NCBI GenBank assembly: GCA_943788725.1
Contig: CALSRJ010000003.1
Location: 62,001-126,000 of the forward strand
Source: an uncultured Flavobacteriales bacterium
Lineage (GTDB): Bacteria > Bacteroidota > Bacteroidia > Flavobacteriales_G > Salibacteraceae
DNA length: 64,000 bases
Direction of reading: 5' to 3'
Positions 44,797-54,611 of the stretch are shown one piece after another. Position 1 is the stretch's first letter; every line of letters begins with the position of its first letter. The notes under the pieces are model-generated. The model was given only the letters and a program-made list of their open reading frames with translations, searched no databases and was not told where the DNA came from. The position numbers and the translations under genes are program-made.

Positions 44797-47403
44797 TTAC
44801 TTCGAACCCGTCAATTTTTTGATCTCATTCAGCTTGAACAGCGCCTCTACAGGGGTAAGCGAGTTAATGTCAATGTTGGCGATCTCATCCCGAATTTGAG
44901 AAAGTACCGGATCGTCGAGTTGAAAGAAGCTCAATTGAAGGTCTTTGCTGGCTTCGTTTAAAGATTCTTTCGCCAATTCGCTGCGTTGTGATTTTTCTAA
45001 TTCACGCAAAATCACCTCTGCTTTTGCTATCAGGCTGTTGGGCATTCCGGCCATTTTGGCTACATGGATTCCAAAGCTATGTTCGCTGCCGCCTGGAATC
45101 AGCTTCCTCAGGAAAATGATCTTGTCCTTGGTCTCTTGGATGGAAATGGTAAAGTTCTTGACACGGTTGAATTTATCCGCCATCTCATTGAGCTCGTGAT
45201 AATGGGTAGCGAAGAGCGTCAAGGGCTTGCCGCCGTGCTCGTGCAAGTACTCAGCAATAGACCAGGCAATGCTGATGCCGTCATAGGTACTGGTGCCACG
45301 TCCAATCTCGTCGAGAAGGATCAGACTGCGTTGCGAAAGGTTGTTCAAGATGCTCGCCGTCTCGTTCATCTCTACCATGAAGGTGGATTCGCCCTGAGAG
45401 ATATTATCACTCGCCCCGACCCGCGTGAAGAGCTTGTCGATCACGCCCAGCGAAGCTTGAGACGCGGGTACGTAGCTTCCGATTTGTGCCATCAGGGAGA
45501 TCAGCGCTGTCTGCCGAAGCAAAGCGCTTTTACCTGCCATGTTTGGACCCGTGAGCATGATGATCTGCTGCGACTCCTTATCCATGTACACATCGTTTGG
45601 AATGTAGCTTTCTCCCAATGGCATTTCGCGCTCGATGACGGGATGTCTGCCATCTTTGATGTCTATACAGTAGGAGGCGTTCAGCTCCGGTTTGCAATAG
45701 TTGTATTCCGAGGCGTTCCTTGCGAAGGCGCAGAGGCAATCGATCACGGCAAGGCATTTCGCCGTGCGTTGTATCGCAGACATGTGCGTGCTCAGTTCAT
45801 TCAACAAGGCCTCGTACAGGCGCGTTTCGAGAACAAGAATCTTCTCTTCTGCACCCAGTATCTTCTGCTCGTATTCTTTGAGTTCCTCCGTGATGTAACG
45901 TTCTGCGTTGGTTAGCGTTTGCTTGCGTGTCCATTCGACCGGAACTTTGTCTTTGTGCACGTTAGTCACTTCCAAGTAGTAGCCAAAGACGTTGTTGTAT
46001 CCCACTTTCAGCGAAGAAATGCCCGTGAGTTCGGATTCTCTTTGCTGAATATCTAGCAGTTTGTCCTTACCCGAAAAAGCGATGTACCTCAATTCATCCA
46101 ATTCCTCGTCTATGCCGTTTGCAATGACGTTTCCTTTGCTTACTAGCGCAGGAGGCTCAGATTGTAATGTCTTATTGATCAACTTGATAACAGGACCGCA
46201 GTCACTGAATCCTTTGGCGAGTTCAGCGCCGGGTTTGAATGCTTTTAACCCTTCTTCTATAGGAATTGATTCGGATAAGGAGCGCGCGAGCTGTACGGCC
46301 TCTTTGGGGCCTAACTTGCCGATGGCCAAGCGGGAAGTCATGCGCTCTAGGTCTCCGACCTTTTTGAGCTGGTCGTAAATGGATTCAGCAAGGGCAGTTT
46401 CATGGGAGAACATGTCTACATACGAAAGCCGCTGATGTATGCCTTGGAGGTCGTTGAGCGGGAATGCAAGCCAATGCTTCATGAGGCGAGAACCCATCGG
46501 TGTCACAGAAGTATCGATGATATCCAACAATGACTTTCCTTTTTCCGAACTGCTGAAGAAGAGTTCGAGGTTGCGTTGGGTAAACCGATCCAGCCATACG
46601 TGATCGTTCCCGTCAATGCGCGACAATTGTCCGATGTGCTGAATGCGATCGTGTTGGGTTTCGCTTAGGTAGTGCAGCGCTGCACCAGCTGCAATGGTTG
46701 CGTGCTGTTGATCTGAGATGCCAAATCCCTTGAGTGAATGGGTTTTGAACTGGCGCGTCAGGGTTTCCTCTGCGTATTCTTTTTGAAACACCCAATCCTC
46801 CAAGTGAAAGGTGTGGTAAGTGTTGCCGAAGAGACTGTAGTAGCGGTCTTTCTTGTTGCGTTCGAAAATGACTTCGCTTGGGTTGAAGCCCGCGACCAAT
46901 TTTTCGACGTAGTGGTCTGGACCTTCTGCGACAAAGAATTCGCCTGTTGAAACATCCAAGAAGGCAGCGCCAATCGATTTCGGCTCGAAGTGAAGGGCGG
47001 CTAGGAAGTTGTTGCGGTTACTGTCTAGGTGGGTGGTGTTAAAGCTAACACCAGGTGTCACCAGTTCAGTAACTCCTCTCTTGACAATGGTCTTCGTCAG
47101 CTTCGGATCTTCCAACTGGTCACAGATGGCAACGCGTTCTCCCGCGCGGACGAGCTTCGGGAGGTACACATCAAGACTGTGATGGGGAAACCCTGCCAAT
47201 TCGATGGTCGCGGCGGCGCCGTTCTTGCGTTGGGTCTGCACAATGCCGAGGATCTTGGCGGCTTTGATGGCGTCTTCACCAAAGGTTTCGTAGAAGTCAC
47301 CCACGCGAAACAAAAGCAGCGCATGCGGGTGCTTTGCCTTGATCGCATTGTACTGCTTCATCAAGGGGGTTTCTTTCGGATCTTTCTTCTCTTTGGTGGC
47401 CAT
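44797..47403 (-). CDS. mutS: DNA mismatch repair protein MutS
   Basis: 868 residues, full-length MutS1. It recognises mismatches and starts strand-specific repair with MutL. The mismatch-reading motif is in ALLLFRVGDFYETFGEDA (Phe-Tyr-Glu). The ATPase has Walker A TGPNMAGKSALLRQ, ASDNISQGESTFMVEM, Walker B LILLDEIGRGTSTYDG and the LFATHYHELNEM switch. It is divergent from a TrmH-type methyltransferase gene. It lies outside the IS-rich island. Confidence 0.97.
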   Translation of the reverse strand: MATKEKKDPKETPLMKQYNAIKAKHPHALLLFRVGDFYETFGEDAIKAAKILGIVQTQRKNGAAATIELAGFPHHSLDVYLPKLVRAGERVAICDQLEDPKLTKTIVKRGVTELVTPGVSFNTTHLDSNRNNFLAALHFEPKSIGAAFLDVSTGEFFVAEGPDHYVEKLVAGFNPSEVIFERNKKDRYYSLFGNTYHTFHLEDWVFQKEYAEETLTRQFKTHSLKGFGISDQQHATIAAGAALHYLSETQHDRIQHIGQLSRIDGNDHVWLDRFTQRNLELFFSSSEKGKSLLDIIDTSVTPMGSRLMKHWLAFPLNDLQGIHQRLSYVDMFSHETALAESIYDQLKKVGDLERMTSRLAIGKLGPKEAVQLARSLSESIPIEEGLKAFKPGAELAKGFSDCGPVIKLINKTLQSEPPALVSKGNVIANGIDEELDELRYIAFSGKDKLLDIQQRESELTGISSLKVGYNNVFGYYLEVTNVHKDKVPVEWTRKQTLTNAERYITEELKEYEQKILGAEEKILVLETRLYEALLNELSTHMSAIQRTAKCLAVIDCLCAFARNASEYNYCKPELNASYCIDIKDGRHPVIEREMPLGESYIPNDVYMDKESQQIIMLTGPNMAGKSALLRQTALISLMAQIGSYVPASQASLGVIDKLFTRVGASDNISQGESTFMVEMNETASILNNLSQRSLILLDEIGRGTSTYDGISIAWSIAEYLHEHGGKPLTLFATHYHELNEMADKFNRVKNFTISIQETKDKIIFLRKLIPGGSEHSFGIHVAKMAGMPNSLIAKAEVILRELEKSQRSELAKESLNEASKDLQLSFFQLDDPVLSQIRDEIANIDINSLTPVEALFKLNEIKKLTGSK

Positions 47404-47432
47404 TTTACAAAGCTTAAAAATATACAGGTGCC

Positions 47433-47461
47433 TTGGGGTTCTTCAATTCTGACTATCCTTG
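47433..47461 (+). promoter_or_regulatory. Candidate promoter of the TrmH-type gene
   Basis: TTG at 47433-47435, an 18-base spacer and TATCCTTG at 47454-47461 (one base from TAnnTTTG), ending 12 bp before the ATG. Confidence 0.4.
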
Positions 47462-47473
47462 TTTTTAATACTT

Positions 47474-48007
47474 ATGAACAAGAAACGCACTTCAGCCGAA
47501 CTTCAACGCCCAGATATAGAGACCTATCTGGGACAGGATAAATTTTCAATCGTTGTTCTGCTCGACAATATTAGAAGCTTGTCAAATGTTGGCTCCATCT
47601 TCCGAACCTCGGATGCGTTCAAGGTAGAAGAAGTGATTCTATGCGGAATTACGGGCACGCCTCCGCACAGAGAGATTCAGCGAACAGCTTTAGGCGCTAC
47701 CGAGAGTGTAGCTTGGAAGCATTGTCCTGATGCCAAAGAAGAGGTTGATCGACTCAGGATAAAAGGTTACCGCATCTTTTCCTTGGAACAATGCGAAGCG
47801 CATATGGCTCCGCACGAGGTCAAGGTGACGGCAAAGGATAAAGTATGCCTAATTCTAGGCAACGAAGTGGAGGGGGTGAGTCAGGACTTGGTCGACCTCT
47901 CTGATGAAGTCATAGAAATACCACAGTCAGGAACGAAGCACAGCTTGAACGTGACCGTTGCGGCCGGAATAGCCCTTTGGGAGCTCTACAAGAAATTTGG
48001 GGAATAG
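47474..48007 (+). CDS. SpoU/TrmH-family RNA 2'-O-methyltransferase
   Basis: 177 residues from the ATG at 47474. SPOUT fold: VVLLDNIRSLSNVGSIFRTSDAF (motif 1), LILGNEVEGVSQDLVDLSD (motif 2) and IEIPQSGTKHSLNVTVAAGI (motif 3, SAM-binding knot). These enzymes methylate ribose 2'-OH in tRNA or rRNA with SAM. The small size without an extra RNA-binding domain fits TrmH- or TrmL-like proteins; the target nucleotide cannot be told. It is divergent from mutS. Confidence 0.88.
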   Translation: MNKKRTSAELQRPDIETYLGQDKFSIVVLLDNIRSLSNVGSIFRTSDAFKVEEVILCGITGTPPHREIQRTALGATESVAWKHCPDAKEEVDRLRIKGYRIFSLEQCEAHMAPHEVKVTAKDKVCLILGNEVEGVSQDLVDLSDEVIEIPQSGTKHSLNVTVAAGIALWELYKKFGE

Positions 48008-48027
48008 AACAAGATTGATCGCGAGGA

Positions 48028-48237
48028 TCAGTTCTGCTCAACACACTCCCATCCGGAACGCGTGTAGATGGTGATAGCGTCATCGTAATCACGACCACTA
48101 GCACAAACGTCGTTTTCAATTACATCGCCAAATGTGGCTGGATCCTCAGAAATAGTGGTGCAGGTTGAGCACTTTTCGCAGGATGTAAATGCGATACCAA
48201 AGAATGCTGCTAGAGCGAGTGTGTAGACTTTCTTCAT
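48028..48237 (-). CDS. Small Cys-containing lipoprotein
   Basis: 69 residues from the ATG at 48237. Signal MKKVYTLALAAFFGIAFTSC with lipobox FTSC. The mature part is short with several Cys (CEKCSTCTT, DVCASG, WECVEQN). It converges with the methyltransferase gene 20 bp away. Family unknown. Confidence 0.6.
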   Translation of the reverse strand: MKKVYTLALAAFFGIAFTSCEKCSTCTTISEDPATFGDVIENDVCASGRDYDDAITIYTRSGWECVEQN

Positions 48238-48312
48238 GTTGCTAGAGATTTCCAAGGACAAATATATGCGAATATCCATGGGATGTTCATTTGATTGAGA
48301 ATGTGGCTAAAT

Positions 48313-48343
48313 AAAAAGGGGCGTGTCAAACACGCCCCTTTTT
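48313..48343. terminator. Bidirectional intrinsic terminator
   Basis: 14-bp stem AAAAAGGGGCGTGT / ACACGCCCCTTTTT with loop CAA. On the minus strand it ends the OmpA/TPR lipoprotein gene. Confidence 0.85.
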
Positions 48344-48362
48344 CGAAAACCAAATATTGGAT

Positions 48363-50093
48363 TTATTCGCCTACGATCTCCGTGAAGCTCGCGTTCGCGC
48401 GGTAATCCATGAACTCAGCGTCTTTCTTCGCCTTGTCCTTAAGTCCTGCGTCTTTTTCAACAGCAGCTTTCAGGTTTTGAACAACCATGTCTTCAGTGCC
48501 CTTGCGTGCTCCGATGATGGCTTTCAAATAGTAACCTTCAGCAGTTGCTTTTGCTTCAGAAGCCTCAACCGTGTTGAGTGCCTCGTCATTGGATCCGTTA
48601 AGAACCTTTGCAAGAGCAGAGTTGAATGTGTTGTAGCCTCCCATGTTACTGACAGCATCTTCGTATGCGCCATCCATGATGTTGAGGATTCCAATGTTGT
48701 AGTTTACCTCTTTGCCAGCACCTTTTGCTTTTTCGTAGTAATCAGCAGCCATGTCTTCGTCACCCATCAATCGGCTGACAACACCCATGTTGTTCATTAC
48801 TATCTTTTCATTGGCGCTTGCTTTGTCGGCAGACTCAAACTGAGCTTTTGCCTCGGCAACTTTGTTCTGCATTACGTAAACGTAACCGACGTTGTTGTGG
48901 CCTCTCCAGTCAGTAGCGTGCACTTGAGCACATGCCTTGTACACTTCAAGCTTGTCGTTAAGGTTGTTGTAAAGGGTAGCTGTATAAAGGATCTCCTCTG
49001 CAGTAAGCTCAGATGGATTCTCCTTCACAAGTGCCTTCAACTCATCGTCCGTTTTGGCTTCTTCTTCTGCGTTGATCTTGATAACAGAACGACGCAGTGG
49101 AGGAAGGATTTGCTCAGCAATTACAGTGTAAGTAGCTGCGAGGTTCTTGATCTCTTCTTCACGCTTCTTATCGTCACTGTACATGCCAAGGATACGGAGG
49201 ATCATGTCCTTGTCTGCGATGTCAGATGCTTCCATCTTGGACTTGAAGCCCATCCAGTCTTCACCTTTTGGCATCTTCTTGTACATCTCGTCCTTGCGTC
49301 CGGCTTCGATCTTCTTGCGAGAGAAAATGCGCATGATAGCGTTTGCTGTGCTGCTTGCACGATCACCAGCAAGGTTTTCGTTCAGTGCAGTCTCACCGTC
49401 AGGAGAAGCATAAGACGTTACATCCACGCTCTTCCAAGTGTATTCGTATGTAATACCCTTGTCCATGAAAGCCTCAACAGCCTTGATGTCGTCTTGCGTA
49501 AGCTCTGATGGCTTTACATAGCTAGACTGGATGTCATAATTGATCTCAGCGCTAATAGAACGCGGAGACACTTTAGTGAATTTGTCAGCTCCAAGGATCG
49601 GCATATCGTCGCTCTGTACCCAAAGTGGTGTAGTGACGGTTCCTTTTCCGATTGGCACTGCATCAAATTCCAAAGTCTTGGTCTTAAAACCAGCAGTAAC
49701 ACGAACTTCCAAGGTTACGTTCTCCATGGAAGATTCGTAAGGGACCTTGTTTGAAACGCTGAAACTTCCTCCGGCTTTGTTGATGCGGGTTCCTTCGCCT
49801 TCAGCGACCTCTCCAATCAAGCGGATGGTTTCAAATTCTTTGACGACGTTGCCGCTTGCGTCTACCATTACTGGCTTCACGTTAGCAACAGCCTTCTTGT
49901 GGAAGTACTTTTCAGGGTAGCGTCCTCTAACATCTATAGCAACGGAATCTCCATGCATCTCCAGTGGATCTGGTGATAAGGTGTATTTCACGATGCCGTG
50001 TTTCTTGTTCATCTTGTTCAGCGGGTTACATCCCGTCACTGTAACAAGGGCAATCGCGCCGAAGAGCGCAATGGCAGAGTAGGTTGATCTCAT
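48363..50093 (-). CDS. Lipoprotein with OmpA-like and TPR-like regions
   Basis: 576 residues from the ATG at 50093 (another ATG at 50117 is possible). Lipoprotein signal to VTVTGC. After about 180 residues of beta-rich sequence comes an OmpA-like segment (VTSYASPDGETALNENLAGD, RASSTANAIM). The C-terminal half is alpha-helical with TPR-like units (HNNVGYVYVMQNKVAEAKAQ, VMNNMGVVSRLMGDEDMA). Such proteins occur in the Bacteroidota envelope; binding to peptidoglycan through the OmpA-like part is plausible. Codon use is very regular, which suggests strong expression. Confidence 0.75.
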   Translation of the reverse strand: MRSTYSAIALFGAIALVTVTGCNPLNKMNKKHGIVKYTLSPDPLEMHGDSVAIDVRGRYPEKYFHKKAVANVKPVMVDASGNVVKEFETIRLIGEVAEGEGTRINKAGGSFSVSNKVPYESSMENVTLEVRVTAGFKTKTLEFDAVPIGKGTVTTPLWVQSDDMPILGADKFTKVSPRSISAEINYDIQSSYVKPSELTQDDIKAVEAFMDKGITYEYTWKSVDVTSYASPDGETALNENLAGDRASSTANAIMRIFSRKKIEAGRKDEMYKKMPKGEDWMGFKSKMEASDIADKDMILRILGMYSDDKKREEEIKNLAATYTVIAEQILPPLRRSVIKINAEEEAKTDDELKALVKENPSELTAEEILYTATLYNNLNDKLEVYKACAQVHATDWRGHNNVGYVYVMQNKVAEAKAQFESADKASANEKIVMNNMGVVSRLMGDEDMAADYYEKAKGAGKEVNYNIGILNIMDGAYEDAVSNMGGYNTFNSALAKVLNGSNDEALNTVEASEAKATAEGYYLKAIIGARKGTEDMVVQNLKAAVEKDAGLKDKAKKDAEFMDYRANASFTEIVGE

Positions 50094-50568
50094 TGTATTT
50101 GGTTTTCGTTTAGTCATAAATGAGCTTATGTCTTGCGAGGTGCAATGTTAAGGATTTTATCCATGTACTATGCGAGTTTCGGACACATTCAATTTTCTGT
50201 ATTTACCGAATAACCCGTGATCCTGTTTGGTCATCTTGTTTTCATCGCTCAATGACTAGATTGCAGGCCCCATCGTTGTTTCGCTCTGTTTCTTTCCTCT
50301 GTTCTAGGCTCAAAATAGGCAAATGTTTCTAATCTTTCATAGGGATACACACGAAGTTTCCTTCGTGGAAAAGTGTTTTGCCTCGATCGATTCCGCAGGT
50401 TTCTCTCAAATTCGCTGGTTTGTTGGGCGGTTTGTACCTCGTGCAACTACCGATAACCTTGATCTTGGGGGCTTCTATTCATCAAGCTTTCTGAAGGCTG
50501 GTTGGGCAAGGCGAACATCATAATTCTGCGGTTGCCTTCCATCCTCAGCTGATACCCGATGGGTGAGT
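50094..50568. other. Gene-free stretch upstream of the OmpA/TPR lipoprotein
   Basis: About 475 bp. Only short frames without a plausible start or composition occur. One small hairpin (CACGAAG / CTTCGTG near 50350) is seen. No tRNA, RNase P, tmRNA or 6S-like motif was recognised. It likely contains the promoter and leader of the minus-strand lipoprotein gene. Confidence 0.5.
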
Positions 50569-51060
50569 TCAGGCCAATTCTAAGAAGGATTGATCTGGAC
50601 AGGTTTTGAGGAGTTCAAATTGGGTCTGATGCAAAATGGGATGCACGTAGCTGGCATTTAGCTCGACCATTGGGGCAAGGGCGAATCTCCTTTCCTGTAT
50701 ACGCGGATGTGGAATGGTCAAGGTGGCGTTGTTGATGACCTCGTCGTCAAAGTAAAGAATGTCGATGTCGATGGTGCGTGAAGTGTAACCCTCTCCTGCG
50801 TCCGCAGAACGAACGCGTCCCAGGGATTGCTCGATTTCAAGGATTTGCTCTAGCAGGTCCTGCGGTAGGTAGTCGGTTTCTAGTTCTACGACCTGATTGA
50901 AAAACCACTGAGACGCATCCATTTTCCAAGGTTCGGTTTTATAGACACCGCTCTTGGCCGTCATTTCTCCCAAAGCGCGAAGCTTACCATTCGCTTTCTC
51001 TATATGCGCTGCGCGGTCGCCCATGTTCGACCCCAGTAATAAGTATGCCTTATGCTTCAT
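50569..51060 (-). CDS. folK: Hydroxymethyldihydropterin pyrophosphokinase FolK
   Basis: 163 residues from the ATG at 51060 (AAAGGA just upstream). It transfers pyrophosphate from ATP to 6-hydroxymethyl-dihydropterin in folate synthesis. Family marks: AYLLLGSNMGDR, TAKSGVYKTEPW, FFNQVVELET, LEIEQSLGRVR, SRTIDIDILYFDDEVI (metal-binding Asp pair) and IPHPRIQERRFALAPMVEL. It is divergent from sppA. Confidence 0.95.
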   Translation of the reverse strand: MKHKAYLLLGSNMGDRAAHIEKANGKLRALGEMTAKSGVYKTEPWKMDASQWFFNQVVELETDYLPQDLLEQILEIEQSLGRVRSADAGEGYTSRTIDIDILYFDDEVINNATLTIPHPRIQERRFALAPMVELNASYVHPILHQTQFELLKTCPDQSFLELA

Positions 51061-51157
51061 TTTCCTTTTAGATTCCTTTATCAACCACTTGTCAAATACC
51101 TCACAGTCTTACGATGCGCTCTCGGTAAGTTTGATGCGAATATTAAAAACCATATCG

Positions 51158-52972
51158 ATGAAGCAATTTCTTAAATACTTATTCGCCTCCACGCTAGGGA
51201 CGATGGTAGGATTCGTCCTGATCATCTTCCTCGGAGGTATCATTCTTACTGGCATCATCGGCTCTGCCGTGATGATGGCAGGCAAAGAGAAGATCTCAAA
51301 GGTCGAACCAAAGAGCGTTTTGCTCATCGACTTGAGTAATGAAATCGCAGAGCGAACCCCTCCCAACCCCTTTGAGCAGTTTCACATCGAAGGACTGGAC
51401 GGTCAAAATGGCATTGAATTGCGGGATTACCTAGCTGCGCTCAAAGAAGCACAGACGGATACCAATATCCGCGGGGTACTGATTCGTGGAAGCTATTTCA
51501 ATGGCGGATTATCCACTATGCAAACGGTACGCGATCACCTCCAGCAATTCAAAGACAGCTCGGGAAAATTTGTCATGGCATATGAAGAGATGATGACCCA
51601 GGGGGCGTACTATGTCTCTTCAGTCGCGGATGAGACCTATATCTTCCAAGAGGGAGGGTTAGACTTTCGCGGGTTGAGATCGGAGGTTCCATTTTTCAAA
51701 GGAGCCATGGAGAAGCTCAATATTGATGCGACCATTATCAAAGGGCCGAACAACATCTACAAAAGCGCCGTAGAGCCTTTCTCGCGAAAAGACATGAGCG
51801 AGCCGAACAAGGAGCAGGTGACCCGCATTTTGAACAATGTTTGGGCAGAAATGCTCGCAGACATCAGTGAATCTCGAGGGATTTCGAATGCTGAGTTGAA
51901 CGCGATTGCGGATGAGCTCAGTTTGAAGAAGCCTGAAGATGCCGTGAGCCACAAATTGGTCGATGGACTCGCTTACTACGATGAGATCCAAGCAAAGCTG
52001 AGGACGAAACTCGGTTTGGAAGAAGACGATGAAATCGAATCCATCAGCATAGAAACGTACGCCCGATCCATGCACAGCCCATTGAAGATGGACGACAAGA
52101 AGTCGTGGGATCAAAAGTCTGAGATTGCTGTTGTGTATGCCGTTGGGGGCATTTCAAGCGGCAAAGGGGATGAGCAAAACATCGGTTCTGAGACATTGGC
52201 CAAGGCGATTCGCGAGGCGCGCCTGGATGAAGATGTCAAGGCCATCGTGATGCGGGTGAACTCGCCAGGTGGCAGCGCCCTTGCCAGTGAGGTGATTTGG
52301 AGAGAGACCATTTTGGCGGGTGAGGCGAAGCCATTCATAGTTTCCTTCGGAGACGTTGCTGCCTCGGGTGGCTATTACATCAGCACACATGCGGATCGCA
52401 TTTTCGCACAACCCACCACCATTACAGGTTCAATTGGAGCCTTTGGGTTGATCCCGAACATGCGGGGATTCTTCAACGAGAACCTGGGCATCACCTTCGA
52501 CGGGGTGAAGACGAACAAGCACGCAGACTTTGGTTCGCTGTCCCGTGACTTTGATGAGGCAGAGCTTGGACTGCTCGAAGGATACCTCGAACAAGTGTAT
52601 ACGGAATTTGTAGCCAAGGTGGCCGAGGGAAGAGGGACTACCTATGCCGTGATCGATTCCATTGGACGCGGCAGGGTTTGGACCGGTTCTGACGCATTGA
52701 ACATCGGTCTGGTGGATGAGATTGGAGATTTAGGTGCTGCGATCTCTTATGCGGCTGAAGCTGCCGAGTTGAAAGACTACGACATAATCGAGATGCCTAA
52801 GAAGCGAGATCCATTCGAAAGTTTCATGAGTGACCTAACCGGTTCTACCAAGGCGGTTGTAGCAGGATGGGTACTAGGTGAGCAAGAAATGGAGATGTGG
52901 AGTAAAATTGAGGAAATGCGCAAGATGGATGGCATTCAAGCACGTATGCTCTACGATTTCAAGATTTATTGA
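51158..52972 (+). CDS. sppA: Signal peptide peptidase SppA, 67K type
   Basis: 604 residues from the ATG at 51158. An N-terminal membrane helix lies at about residues 15-40 (GTMVGFVLIIFLGGIILTGI). Two ClpP-like domains follow. The general-base Lys is in SEVPFFKGAMEKLNI (about residue 180) and the nucleophile Ser in FGDVAASGGYYIS (about residue 400). The enzyme degrades cleaved signal peptides in the membrane. It is followed by a terminator and the PHP protein gene. Confidence 0.94.
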   Translation: MKQFLKYLFASTLGTMVGFVLIIFLGGIILTGIIGSAVMMAGKEKISKVEPKSVLLIDLSNEIAERTPPNPFEQFHIEGLDGQNGIELRDYLAALKEAQTDTNIRGVLIRGSYFNGGLSTMQTVRDHLQQFKDSSGKFVMAYEEMMTQGAYYVSSVADETYIFQEGGLDFRGLRSEVPFFKGAMEKLNIDATIIKGPNNIYKSAVEPFSRKDMSEPNKEQVTRILNNVWAEMLADISESRGISNAELNAIADELSLKKPEDAVSHKLVDGLAYYDEIQAKLRTKLGLEEDDEIESISIETYARSMHSPLKMDDKKSWDQKSEIAVVYAVGGISSGKGDEQNIGSETLAKAIREARLDEDVKAIVMRVNSPGGSALASEVIWRETILAGEAKPFIVSFGDVAASGGYYISTHADRIFAQPTTITGSIGAFGLIPNMRGFFNENLGITFDGVKTNKHADFGSLSRDFDEAELGLLEGYLEQVYTEFVAKVAEGRGTTYAVIDSIGRGRVWTGSDALNIGLVDEIGDLGAAISYAAEAAELKDYDIIEMPKKRDPFESFMSDLTGSTKAVVAGWVLGEQEMEMWSKIEEMRKMDGIQARMLYDFKIY

Positions 52973-53002
52973 TCGGTAAACGCAACGTATACAATTTGCA
53001 TG

Positions 53003-53039
53003 AAGCGGGACTCGGGTTTTTAACCGTGTCCCGCTTTTC
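53003..53039 (+). terminator. Intrinsic terminator after sppA
   Basis: AAGCGGGAC (53003-53011) pairs with GTCCCGCTT (53028-53036), followed by T residues. It lies 30 bp behind the sppA stop. Confidence 0.75.
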
Positions 53040-53073
53040 TTTTCGAGGCACTAGAAGTTTATTTTCGTCGACG

Positions 53074-54594
53074 ATGGAGAACAAAGAAATCGCATCGGTT
53101 TTTAAGCTAGTTGGGCAAATCATGGAGTTGCACGGAGAGAACAAATTCAAAGCGCGCTCCTATGCCAATGCTTCCTTCCAAATCGGACGTTTGTCAGAGC
53201 CGATACGTGAGATGGACCCAGGCGCCTTTGAACACATTCCGGGGATTGGAAAAAACCTTGTTCCCAAACTGCTGGAGCTTGTGCAAACTGGTCAGATGAC
53301 CTACTTGACCGATTGGCTCGAGAAAACGCCCGATGGCGTGCTGGAGATTTTGAAGATCAAAGGACTAGGGCCAAGTAAAGTCCGTTTGATCTGGCAGGAG
53401 ATGGGGATTGAATCGGTCGGTGAATTGCTCTACGCTTGCCACGAGAACCGCTTGATCGACTTGAAGGGGTTTGGGGAAAAGACCCAGCTGCAAGTGCAAG
53501 AGGCAATCGAGTTCATGCTGCAGAACCGCGACCGGTTCTTATACGCCAGCATTGAACCATTGATGCTCGAGATCAAGCAGTGGGTCGGTGAGCATTATCC
53601 GGATGCCTTGGTTTCAGAAACGGGGGGCATGCTGCGGCGAGACCTAATCGTGGAATCACTTGAAATGGTGATCAGTGAAGATGTGGAATCGTTTCCGGAT
53701 ACCTCGATGAACAAGATTGATGTACACTTTCACCGCGTGTCGAAAGCGTCGTTTGAGGATGAAGTCTTCAAAAGGTCCGGGGAAGGAACGGTGGATGAAG
53801 GACTGGTTCCAGAAATGCGCAATGTGCCTTGGGCGAAGGAATGGAAGTTACAGTACAGCAACGAGGAGCTGATCGCTGACGCTGATTTAAAGGGCTGCCT
53901 GCACAATCATTCCACCTACAGTGACGGCATGCACTCGCTGGAAGTCATGGCAACCCACTTGCGGGACCTGGGTTATGCTTACTTCGGGATTTGCGATCAC
54001 TCCAAAACGGCGGTATACGCCAATGGCTTGCATGCCGACAGGATAGAGCAACAACACACAGAGATTGAAAGCCTCAATGCCCAATTGGGGCCTTTTCGAA
54101 TATTGAAAGGAATTGAAAGCGACATCCTGATGGATGGTTCGCTGGATTACGAGGAGGATGTGCTGAAATCGTTTGACTTGATCGTGGCTTCGGTGCACTC
54201 CGTTCTGAAGATGGACGAGGCCACGGCGACGAAGCGTTTGATCACGGCGTTGGAGAATCCTTATACCAAGATCTTAGGGCACCCAACGGGTAGGTTGCTT
54301 CTGTCTCGTCCCGGTTATCCGATTGACCATAAAAAAGTGATTGACGCTTGTGCTGCCAATGGCGTGGCGGTGGAGTTGAATGCAAATCCGATGCGATTAG
54401 ACATTGACTATACGTGGATCCCCTACTGCATGGAAAAAGGGGTGATGGTCTCGATTAATCCGGATGCGCATCGAAAAGAAGGGGTTGATCACATGCGTTA
54501 TGGCGTTATGGCGGCCCGGAAAGGTGGATTGGTCAAGGAAATGACCTTGAACGCTTTGTCCTTGGAAGATCTTTTGGCTTGGCTGCAGCGATGA
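53074..54594 (+). CDS. PolX-like protein: HhH plus PHP domain, palm degenerate
   Basis: 506 residues from the ATG at 53074. Helix-hairpin-helix regions (HIPGIGKNLVPKLLEL, LKIKGLGPSKVRLIWQEMGI) start the protein. The nucleotidyltransferase palm should show GSxRRG and two metal-binding Asp; here GGMLRRD and VESLEMVISED stand instead, so polymerase activity is probably lost. The C-terminal PHP domain keeps its metal ligands: HNHSTYSDG, ICDHS, GIESDI, ASVHS, GHPTGRLL, ELNANP and NPDAH. The protein may be a 3'-5' exonuclease or phosphoesterase in repair. Confidence 0.9.
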   Translation: MENKEIASVFKLVGQIMELHGENKFKARSYANASFQIGRLSEPIREMDPGAFEHIPGIGKNLVPKLLELVQTGQMTYLTDWLEKTPDGVLEILKIKGLGPSKVRLIWQEMGIESVGELLYACHENRLIDLKGFGEKTQLQVQEAIEFMLQNRDRFLYASIEPLMLEIKQWVGEHYPDALVSETGGMLRRDLIVESLEMVISEDVESFPDTSMNKIDVHFHRVSKASFEDEVFKRSGEGTVDEGLVPEMRNVPWAKEWKLQYSNEELIADADLKGCLHNHSTYSDGMHSLEVMATHLRDLGYAYFGICDHSKTAVYANGLHADRIEQQHTEIESLNAQLGPFRILKGIESDILMDGSLDYEEDVLKSFDLIVASVHSVLKMDEATATKRLITALENPYTKILGHPTGRLLLSRPGYPIDHKKVIDACAANGVAVELNANPMRLDIDYTWIPYCMEKGVMVSINPDAHRKEGVDHMRYGVMAARKGGLVKEMTLNALSLEDLLAWLQR

Positions 54595-54611
54595 GGGAAG
54601 CGCAGACATAT

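Noticed and set aside
45064-45915. 283-codon plus-strand frame inside mutS
   Set aside because: Antisense shadow of MutS; no ribosome site and no recognisable domain.
48357-49508. 383-codon open frame on the plus strand opposite the OmpA/TPR lipoprotein
   Set aside because: Cys/Val/Phe-rich shadow of a regular codon pattern; starts inside the real gene's stop region.
50120-50523. Short plus-strand frames in the gap before folK
   Set aside because: Composition is unlike the neighbouring genes and no start or family is visible; reported as gene-free.
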